5,912 bases of DNA from Candidatus Melainabacteria bacterium (GTDB lineage Bacteria; Cyanobacteriota; Vampirovibrionia; LMEP-6097), in assembly GCA_028817775.1 (NCBI GenBank), contig JAPPOW010000059.1, forward strand, positions 1-5,912. The letters are read 5' to 3'. The notes beneath the pieces were generated by a model that did not search any database, had not been told where the DNA came from, and saw only the letters and a program-made list of their open reading frames with translations. The position numbers and the translations under genes are program-made. Shown here one piece after another: positions 1 through 4,685 of the stretch. Positions within the stretch are counted from its first letter, which is position 1. Every line of letters begins with the position of its first letter.

Positions 1-2
1 GA

Positions 3-29
3 AAATAATTAAACACTGTTTAATTATTT
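3..29. repeat. 27-bp perfect AT-rich palindrome
   Basis: Two 13-base arms (AAATAATTAAACA and TGTTTAATTATTT) flank a single central C and match perfectly. The odd-length symmetry and AT-rich arms fit a dimeric regulator's operator. They fit an intrinsic terminator less well, because the stem is not GC-rich and no clean U-run follows on either strand. It lies at the window edge, so the gene it may control is out of view. The structure is seen directly; the operator role is inferred. Confidence 0.6.
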
Positions 30-217
30 GATTTATTAAATACACTTCTCCACTCTCACTTTTCTATAGAAGTAGAAGCTTATTGGCATGAGCATTGCGT
101 CAAGACACAGTTGCGGAGATCAATCTCCACATTCAAACAAATGATCTAATACTAGGTGACCAGGGGCAGGTCTCCAGAATTCCAGATTTAAGTGAGTTAT
201 CTGAGGTTGTAGCGAGA
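30..217. other. Stretch without a convincing gene, 3' of tRNA-Trp
   Basis: No ORF with a plausible start and ribosome site was found on either strand. Small structures are present: a 10-bp palindrome TTCTATAGAA at 62-71; GGAGAT/ATCTCC arms around CA at 115-128; a tandem CCAGAATT/CCAGATTT at 174-189; and an inverted copy of part of the tRNA-Trp anticodon arm at 166-176. In many bacteria tRNA-Trp precedes secE-nusG, but no secE-like reading frame begins inside this stretch. No strong promoter was recognised. Confidence 0.45.
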
Positions 218-293
218 TGGCGCGCCCTGTAGGACTCGAACCCACGACATCAGGTGTTGGAGACCTGCGTTCTACCAACTGAACTAAGGACGC
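218..293 (-). tRNA. tRNA-Trp (anticodon CCA)
   Basis: Read on the minus strand, the sequence folds as a complete cloverleaf. The acceptor stem is GCGTCCT (from 293) with AGGGCGC, including one G-T pair. The D-stem is GTTC/GAAC, the anticodon stem CAGGT/ACCTG with loop CTCCAAC, and the T-stem GTGGG/CCTAC with loop TTCGAGT. Loop positions 34-36 read CCA, which decodes the tryptophan codon UGG. A G discriminator base at 221 is followed by an encoded CCA tail at 218-220. The 5' end lies 20 nt downstream of the hipA stop codon on the same strand. No separate strong promoter is visible between them, so the tRNA may be read from a promoter inside hipA or be co-transcribed with hipBA. Confidence 0.96.
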
Positions 294-313
294 ATTGATA
301 ATCCCTCAGTAAG

Positions 314-1573
314 CTAATAATCTAGCATATTTAAGTTGTTTTTGATTTCCTTAGCTTTATTTTTACAAACTTTAGCTTTTTGAGCATAATCCTTCCACTT
401 AGAAAAAATAGCAAGAATCGCTTCAATATATTCCTCGGCTTTTTTGATATAGAACTGCTTTGCATAGACCATTAAATCCTCGCGCCTAATATCAGTAGAC
501 TTAGCATTAATCAAAAGATTATGCTCCTTGAGCCAATGATGTTTTGGATTAAAAGCATAAGTCAAATCATAGGCAGGAGCAAGCCGCCACCTTGCATCCC
601 GATCCATCAAAAAAGAAAAATTTTTAGTGTGATCATCATGATTGCGTCCCACCACATTAAAAACCATTAGTTTAAAAATTTGCTCTTTGTCTTGCATTGG
701 AAGCTCTAACCTTTGAGCTAAACGAAACAAGAATTCATAAGAATAAACTCTTGGGCTATTGTAATCCAAATGAGCAAGAGCACAAAGAGTTTGCATGTGC
801 AATTTACTACCATCAGCTTTCCTATCAAAGCGCTTAGTCAAGAAATGATTTCTACCCTGTTTTTCCAAAATAAGCGAATCACTCATCTCTATCCCAGAGT
901 CTCTTGCCATTAGGTAATATGCATACTCAATATTGGTATAACCCTGAGGATCCAATAAAGCTTCATTACTAACACCATCTAGCTTAATAATGTAATTCTC
1001 AAAGCCTGGATTGTCGACCTGACCAGAACGAATCATTCCAGTCTCTGGGTTATAAGCGATGACAGCCTTTGCTCTAGCCCCACCTGCAGAAGATCCAATT
1101 TGAATAACCCGATTCACATCATCCTCATCTAGCTCAAACCCCAACCTTGATTGCAAAATCTTGGAAGATATATCCAAAAGTTGATCTATCTCCAAATCAC
1201 CATTTTTACTTTTATTCTCTTGGTTGGGATAGAACTCTAATGCACCCATCGCCCTAGTACCCAGATAGGACAAGCGATCTAAACTATTAACCTGTCCTAG
1301 AGAAACTCCGCTCCTACTAAACCAAGCATCCATCATTCCTTGCCCATAACTATCAGGCAATGAATCAGCAAGCAAACCAGGCAAGCCATGATAAGTAGCT
1401 TGATTCAAATCAAAACTCCAAACCCTATCAGGCACCCGCGGCATGACTACTGGAGACAATTCATAACTCAAAGGAAAATCTTTTGAATACTCAAAATATA
1501 CAAGGTTACTATCCTTATATGCAGCATAGGCTGCTACATCATCCCAAATTTTAATTTCAAGCTCATTAATCAT
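314..1573 (-). CDS. hipA: HipA-family Ser/Thr kinase toxin
   Basis: This is a full-length single-chain HipA homologue of 419 residues. Family knowledge: HipA kinases phosphorylate an aminoacyl-tRNA synthetase (GltX for E. coli HipA), which triggers the stringent response, growth arrest and persistence; HipB neutralises them. Seen here, numbered from the upstream TTG (subtract 1 for the chosen ATG): an N-terminal HipA_N-like region with LGTRAMGALEFYP at 105-117; a Ser/Gly-rich loop GSSAGGARAK at 161-170, matching the region holding the autophosphorylated Ser150 of E. coli HipA; HFLTKRFDR at 244-252; catalytic loop NHDDHTKN at 312-319, with D314 as the likely catalytic Asp; and LAPAYDLTY at 332-340, with D337 as the metal-binding Asp. 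All key residues are present, so it looks active. The ATG at 1573 is chosen because its A is the last base of the hipB TGA stop (TGATG) and a GAGAG-type ribosome site lies about 8 nt upstream. An in-frame TTG at 1576 is the alternative. The C-terminus is Lys-rich. The target is unknown. Confidence 0.93.
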   Translation of the reverse strand: MINELEIKIWDDVAAYAAYKDSNLVYFEYSKDFPLSYELSPVVMPRVPDRVWSFDLNQATYHGLPGLLADSLPDSYGQGMMDAWFSRSGVSLGQVNSLDRLSYLGTRAMGALEFYPNQENKSKNGDLEIDQLLDISSKILQSRLGFELDEDDVNRVIQIGSSAGGARAKAVIAYNPETGMIRSGQVDNPGFENYIIKLDGVSNEALLDPQGYTNIEYAYYLMARDSGIEMSDSLILEKQGRNHFLTKRFDRKADGSKLHMQTLCALAHLDYNSPRVYSYEFLFRLAQRLELPMQDKEQIFKLMVFNVVGRNHDDHTKNFSFLMDRDARWRLAPAYDLTYAFNPKHHWLKEHNLLINAKSTDIRREDLMVYAKQFYIKKAEEYIEAILAIFSKWKDYAQKAKVCKNKAKEIKNNLNMLDY

Positions 1574-1878
1574 CAACTGGCTCTCTTTCTCTCTTTGGAA
1601 CCCCTTGCCTCAAAAAGTTCCTTCGGGCTAATTTCTTCTAATTGGAAAAAAGTATCAAGCTTATCAAGCTCAGAAAAGAAACGAACAATTCGAATAAAAT
1701 TTTCTAGGCTTATCCCTTTCCCCTTTTCAATATTCCGAATAGTTCTCTCCGAAAGCGAAGTTTCTTGAGCCAAATCTTGCTGGGAAACATTTGCTCTTAG
1801 CCTTAGAGCCCGAACCCTCTGACCTAATTGCTCCAATATCTCATCATTACTTGACCAAATATCTATCTTGGCTTTCAT
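1573..1878 (-). CDS. hipB: HipB-like XRE-family antitoxin/repressor
   Basis: This 101-residue DNA-binding protein is encoded directly upstream of hipA. A Cro/C1-type helix-turn-helix spans about residues 18-71. The scanning helix is in VSQQDLAQETSLS and the recognition helix in SERTIRNIEKGKG, the classic XRE pattern. The Lys/Arg-rich C-terminus (GSKERKRAS) resembles the flexible tails of HipB proteins. In the family, HipB dimers bind operators in their own promoter and hold HipA inactive. The stop codon shares one base with the hipA start, so the two are translationally coupled. The ATG at 1878 is chosen; an in-frame TTG at 1902 would add eight residues but would overlap a perfect TATAAT box at 1885-1890. 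From that box, transcription should start at or next to the ATG, suggesting a leaderless message. Regulation by its own product is inferred from the repeats upstream. Confidence 0.9.
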   Translation of the reverse strand: MKAKIDIWSSNDEILEQLGQRVRALRLRANVSQQDLAQETSLSERTIRNIEKGKGISLENFIRIVRFFSELDKLDTFFQLEEISPKELFEARGSKERKRAS

Positions 1879-1884
1879 GGAAGC

Positions 1885-1890
1885 ATTATA
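1885..1890 (-). promoter_or_regulatory. Probable -10 box of the hipBA promoter
   Basis: A perfect TATAAT on the minus strand lies six bases upstream of the hipB ATG. Typical spacing puts the transcription start at about 1878, the A of the ATG, leaving no room for a ribosome site. The -35 is weak: the best match, TTGCTG, sits 19 bases upstream and overlaps the repeat at 1903-1910. The box itself is seen directly; its use is inferred. Confidence 0.6.
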
Positions 1891-1902
1891 CCCCAAACCC
1901 AA

Positions 1903-1973
1903 GATTAACCAGCAATATTTTTCTGATTAATATCAAAATAGCACATTAACCGGCACAATAACCCCGATTAATC
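1903..1973. repeat. Four phased ATTAA-type repeats, candidate HipB operators
   Basis: Four related octamers lie on the plus strand: GATTAACC at 1903, GATTAATA at 1925, CATTAACC at 1944 and GATTAATC at 1966. Their ATTAA cores start 22, 19 and 22 bases apart, close to two helical turns each, so all would face the same side of the DNA. The last is a perfect palindrome and includes the argG stop codon; the first overlaps the -35 zone of the hipB promoter. Placement and spacing fit cooperative binding sites for HipB. The motif is short and AT-rich, so chance similarity remains possible. Confidence 0.5.
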
Positions 1974-3290
1974 AAGCAACCTTAGATCAGATAAGGAGCC
2001 TGATTGCAAAACCCCAATCTCTGCATAAACTCTCAATTTATCCTTAGAATCAGCAATATCTGGATTACGCATATTGAGCCAACCAATCCTGTCCTCTTGG
2101 CTAAATTCCCCAGCACCACTTTCCATAGTCAAACGCTCAGGTCGATAACTAAAATTATCACCCTTAGTATCAAGCAGCGAATAATCATCACCACGTCTCA
2201 ACTCAAGCACTACTTCACCAGTGACAGCTTTGGCTACCCATCTTTGTAAAGCTTCACGCAACATCATTGCCTGTGGATCAAACCAACGTCCTTCATAAAG
2301 TAAACGTCCAAGCTTACGCCCTAAGTTACGATAGTTATCAATCGTTTCTTCATTATGAATTGCAGAAACTACTCTTTCATAAGCTATATAAAGAAGTGCA
2401 ATCCCAGGTGCTTCATAAATCCCACGTGACTTGGCTTCAATAATTCGATTTTCAATTTGATCAGACATACCAAGTCCATGGCGCCCACCAATCTTGTTAG
2501 CCTCAAGTACCAATTCAACTTGATCATCATAAGCTTTGCCATTAATTGCAACTGGCAAGCCTTGTTCAAAACGAATACTAATTTCTTCAGGCTCGATTTC
2601 AACAGCAGGATCCCAGAACCTAGTTCCCATAATCGGTTCAACAATTCTAATATTAGACGAAAGCTCTTCCAAATCTTTAGCTTCATGGCTTGCTCCCCAA
2701 ATATTAGAGTCAGTAGAGTAAGCTTTCTCTTCAGACATCTTATAATCAAAACCACGCTTAGTCAGCCATTGGCTCATCTCAGCACGCCCACCAAGTTCGT
2801 TAATGAAATCAGCATCAAGCCAAGGTTTATAAATTCTTAGAGCACCATGGACCATGCGACCATAACGATAGAATCTTTCAATATCGTTACCCTTGTAAGT
2901 TGAACCATCACCCCAAATATCAACTCCATCTTTAAGCATCTCAGTTACTAGCATGGTTCCAGTCACTGCTCTACCAATTGGAGTGGTGTTGAAATAAACT
3001 TTGCCGGCTGTAGAAATATGAAAAGCCCCACAACTCAGTGCAACTAATCCTTCTTTAACCAGTGCCGCACGGCAATCAATCAAGCGCGCAGCTTCGGCTC
3101 CATACTCCAAAGCTTTACGTGGGATAGCTTCATAATCATCCTCATCAGGCTGACCCAGGTTTGCAGTATAAGCATATGGCACTGCTCCCTTCTCGCGAAT
3201 CCAAGCAATCGCTGCTGAAGTATCTAAGCCTCCAGAGAAAGCTATTCCTAATTTTTCACCAAGGGGTAATTTTTTAAGTATGCTTGCCAT
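1968..3290 (-). CDS. argG: Argininosuccinate synthase (EC 6.3.4.5)
   Basis: This cytosolic enzyme joins citrulline and aspartate using ATP, giving argininosuccinate, AMP and pyrophosphate, the penultimate step of arginine synthesis. The 440-residue protein closely resembles E. coli ArgG (447 residues) along its whole length and ends slightly earlier. The N-type ATP pyrophosphatase P-loop AFSGGLDTS is at 17-25, followed by VPYAYTANLGQPDE at 37-50. The second signature, GDGSTYKGNDIERFYRYG, is at 127-144. Further invariant stretches include EKAYSTDSN, GGRHGLGMSDQIENR and ESRGIYEAPG-type sequence (here AKSRGIYEAPG). No frameshift or lost catalytic motif is seen. The ATG at 3290 gives the family-typical N-terminus (MASILKKLPLGEK). 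No argH or other arg gene is in the window, so argG stands alone here. There is no good Shine-Dalgarno site; a TAGAAT box lies close upstream. Membership in the long E. coli-like subfamily rather than the shorter common one could reflect transfer. Confidence 0.98.
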   Translation of the reverse strand: MASILKKLPLGEKLGIAFSGGLDTSAAIAWIREKGAVPYAYTANLGQPDEDDYEAIPRKALEYGAEAARLIDCRAALVKEGLVALSCGAFHISTAGKVYFNTTPIGRAVTGTMLVTEMLKDGVDIWGDGSTYKGNDIERFYRYGRMVHGALRIYKPWLDADFINELGGRAEMSQWLTKRGFDYKMSEEKAYSTDSNIWGASHEAKDLEELSSNIRIVEPIMGTRFWDPAVEIEPEEISIRFEQGLPVAINGKAYDDQVELVLEANKIGGRHGLGMSDQIENRIIEAKSRGIYEAPGIALLYIAYERVVSAIHNEETIDNYRNLGRKLGRLLYEGRWFDPQAMMLREALQRWVAKAVTGEVVLELRRGDDYSLLDTKGDNFSYRPERLTMESGAGEFSQEDRIGWLNMRNPDIADSKDKLRVYAEIGVLQSGSLSDLRLLD

Positions 3291-3299
3291 TACCGAGCA

Positions 3300-3305
3300 A
3301 TTCTA
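3300..3305 (-). promoter_or_regulatory. Possible -10 box of argG
   Basis: TAGAAT on the minus strand ends nine bases before the argG ATG. If used, the transcript would have a leader of only about two or three bases, matching the absence of a ribosome-binding site (the bases before the ATG read TGCTCGGTA). No clear -35 was found at 16-18 bases. No ARG-box-like operator was recognised. This is a weak call. Confidence 0.3.
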
Positions 3306-3331
3306 CCATAACGATTTAGTCTTTAATCATA

Positions 3332-3473
3332 GGCATTATGTTCACTTTGTTCACTGCAGAATGGAGCCTACGGCTCCTGCATAGGGGCTACGCCCTGCCT
3401 CTTTGATTCATAACTATAGAAAGCAGCGAAGCATACAGCAGGCACGAAGTGCCATATGCAGTGAACATAGGCC
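3332..3473. repeat. Nested palindromic element with mini-hairpins
   Basis: The ends are inverted repeats: TATGTTCACT at 3337-3346 pairs with AGTGAACATA at 3460-3469, extended by imperfect GGC-containing flanks. A second copy, GTTCACTGCA at 3349-3358, can pair with TGCAGTGAAC at 3457-3466. Inside, CTGCATA at 3377-3383 pairs with TATGCAG at 3455-3461. Four small hairpins follow: GGAGCC-TAC-GGCTCC at 3363-3377, GGGC-TAC-GCCC at 3385-3395, GC-GAA-GC at 3426-3432 and GGCAC-GAA-GTGCC at 3441-3453. It is locally richer in G and C than its surroundings and codes for nothing evident. It resembles REP-like or MITE-like intergenic palindromes; no transposase or clear target duplication is seen. Confidence 0.7.
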
Positions 3474-3500
3474 ATAAGTAATCGCTATGCGATTACTTAT
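3474..3500 (-). terminator. Perfect 12-bp hairpin overlapping a stop codon
   Basis: Arms ATAAGTAATCGC and GCGATTACTTAT pair perfectly around a TAT loop. On the minus strand the hairpin begins at the TAA stop of the 325-residue protein gene (3497-3499) and is the first structure beyond it, so it could end or stabilise that transcript. No U-run follows, so it is not a standard intrinsic terminator. It abuts the palindromic element at 3332-3473 and may be its outer module. Confidence 0.5.
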
Positions 3501-4474
3501 TTGCCACCAGCCAGAGCACCAAGTACATTACCAAGACCACCACCAGGAGCACCAGCGCCCATCATACCAGGAGCTCCGCCACCTGCCATTTGAGCAACCT
3601 TACCAAGACCATCCATAATGCCACCAAGCTTAGACTTTGGTTTTTCGTCCATTTCCATCACGTCATCTTTCCTTGAAGGACCTGTGATTCTGTTTTTGAC
3701 AAATTGAAATCCTTTAACTCCAGTCACACCAATGATCGCCCACTTCACTAGCTTCCATAGTCCATGAAGGATTTTGTAGCCCACATAAGCACCAAGAGTT
3801 CCACCAACCCAAGGTTTGGCAGCTTCTGGTAAACGGTTAACTATTGGAAGAATATTAGCAATGCCAGTTGCAATCTTTTTTAAACCGCCCGGTTCTTTTG
3901 CAGTACGCACTTGATTCATAACCATATTTTGTGCAGCTTTGAATATAACTTTTTTGTCACCATTTTCATAACGCTCTTGATCTTCTGGAGACAGACTTGA
4001 CTTAATTAATTTATCAAAGGTATCAATGAAATCATTTTCCAGAAACTCTGTATGCCCCAGTATCAACTTCTCAGCAACAAGGTCAGCTGTCAGACTAGTA
4101 TGAGGATTGGCTTGCTTATAATAAGGGAAGAGTACTTTATTAACCAAAGTTTTCAACAAAGTATGTCCGTAAGGTAAAGCTTTCACCATAGAACAAAAAT
4201 CTCTAATCCTATCTGTGATAGTAAGACGAATGACATCCTTAGCTTTCTCTTGAGCAGCATGGACACCAGTATCAAGTAAAACTTCACCACCTTTGCTTGC
4301 AACATTCATTCCAAGATTACCTGCTTGCTTACCAACACTGGCTAAAGTTGAACCAACTTTTCTAGTTAAAGAAGAATCATTTTCTGTGTTTTGCGACTGC
4401 GCTTCATTAGCATTGCTAGGCTGGCTAGCAACTTGGCCGGGACTATTGACAGTAGTATTGTTTACATTCTGCAT
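3497..4474 (-). CDS. Uncharacterised 325-residue protein, Gly/Ala/Met-rich tail
   Basis: I do not recognise this family. Residues 1-36 are rich in Asn, Gln and Ser and look disordered; there is no signal peptide. Residues 37-82 form a small-residue-rich, probably amphipathic helical stretch. A mixed helical domain spans about 83-215 (TDRIRDFCSMVKALPYGHTL, then LSPEDQERYENGDKK). Residues 222-260 hold two moderately hydrophobic segments, about 222-240 and 242-259, with Trp at 222, 240 and 245; these could associate with a membrane or form a buried hairpin. A charged linker at 264-282 precedes the tail at 284-325, where GGG, PGMM and LGNVLGALAGGK dominate. The ATG has an AAAGGG ribosome site at 4482-4487, seven bases away, and a strong promoter farther upstream. 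It is transcribed divergently from the EF-hand gene. Start and expression signals are convincing; function is unknown. Confidence 0.85.
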   Translation of the reverse strand: MQNVNNTTVNSPGQVASQPSNANEAQSQNTENDSSLTRKVGSTLASVGKQAGNLGMNVASKGGEVLLDTGVHAAQEKAKDVIRLTITDRIRDFCSMVKALPYGHTLLKTLVNKVLFPYYKQANPHTSLTADLVAEKLILGHTEFLENDFIDTFDKLIKSSLSPEDQERYENGDKKVIFKAAQNMVMNQVRTAKEPGGLKKIATGIANILPIVNRLPEAAKPWVGGTLGAYVGYKILHGLWKLVKWAIIGVTGVKGFQFVKNRITGPSRKDDVMEMDEKPKSKLGGIMDGLGKVAQMAGGGAPGMMGAGAPGGGLGNVLGALAGGK

Positions 4475-4531
4475 TATCTAGCCCTTTAATCACTCAAGCT
4501 TCCGAACGCAGTAGTGTCATTACACATCTAT

Positions 4532-4561
4532 ATTGTATTAACCTTGAACCTGTATTGTCAA
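4532..4561 (-). promoter_or_regulatory. Sigma70-type promoter of the 325-residue protein gene
   Basis: On the minus strand a perfect TTGACA -35 (4556-4561) is followed after 18 bases by TACAAT (4532-4537), five of six matches to the consensus -10. The expected start near 4525 gives a leader of about 50 nt that contains the AAAGGG ribosome site. This is the best promoter in the window. Confidence 0.75.
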
Positions 4562-4685
4562 GTTTATTGAGAAATTAGTGGTAATTAGCTAATGAATTCA
4601 CCTAGATTCCTTGGTTATTTTCAAGGCAAGCTTAACCGAGGCTTAATTTTGCCATGTAAGGATAGGTATATAACAAAGGGACTAA
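4562..4685. promoter_or_regulatory. Control region of the rightward EF-hand gene
   Basis: This part of the divergent spacer holds a perfect palindrome ATTAGCTAAT at 4584-4593, a repeated AATTAG at 4573 and 4583 (10 bp apart), an inverted CCTTG/CAAGG pair at 4609-4626, and GCTTAA twice at 4630-4646. A weak rightward promoter could be TTGAGA (4567-4572), 17 bases, TAATGA (4590-4595). Another TATATA at 4667-4672 would start transcription inside the ribosome site and is less likely. A clear AAAGGG ribosome site at 4675-4680 lies five bases before the ATG. Confidence 0.4.

Noticed and set aside
36..95. Short minus-strand frame starting MLMPISFYFY
   Set aside because: It is only about 19 codons, with no ribosome site and no resemblance to rpmG or secE, which often follow tRNA-Trp.
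1879..1902. TTG start extending hipB by eight residues
   Set aside because: It would place coding sequence over a perfect TATAAT box, and no ribosome site precedes it; the ATG at 1878 fits better.
1903..1973. CRISPR array
   Set aside because: The repeats are only about 7-8 bases with no long identical units, so they fit operators and not a CRISPR.
2004..2249. 81-residue plus-strand ORF
   Set aside because: It lies wholly opposite argG, has no ribosome site or family resemblance, and is explained by argG codon use.
2384..2755. 123-residue minus-strand ORF in another frame of argG
   Set aside because: It is a Leu/Ile/Lys-rich frame-shifted shadow of argG, whose own frame is intact and fully conserved here.
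2457..2840. Plus-strand ORFs of 127 and 61 residues opposite argG
   Set aside because: They are antisense shadows of conserved ArgG sequence with no independent start signals.
4293..4481. 62-residue plus-strand ORF
   Set aside because: It is antisense to the start of the 325-residue protein gene, which has a strong promoter and ribosome site. Its hydrophobic look comes from reading Ser/Asn/Gln codons backwards.
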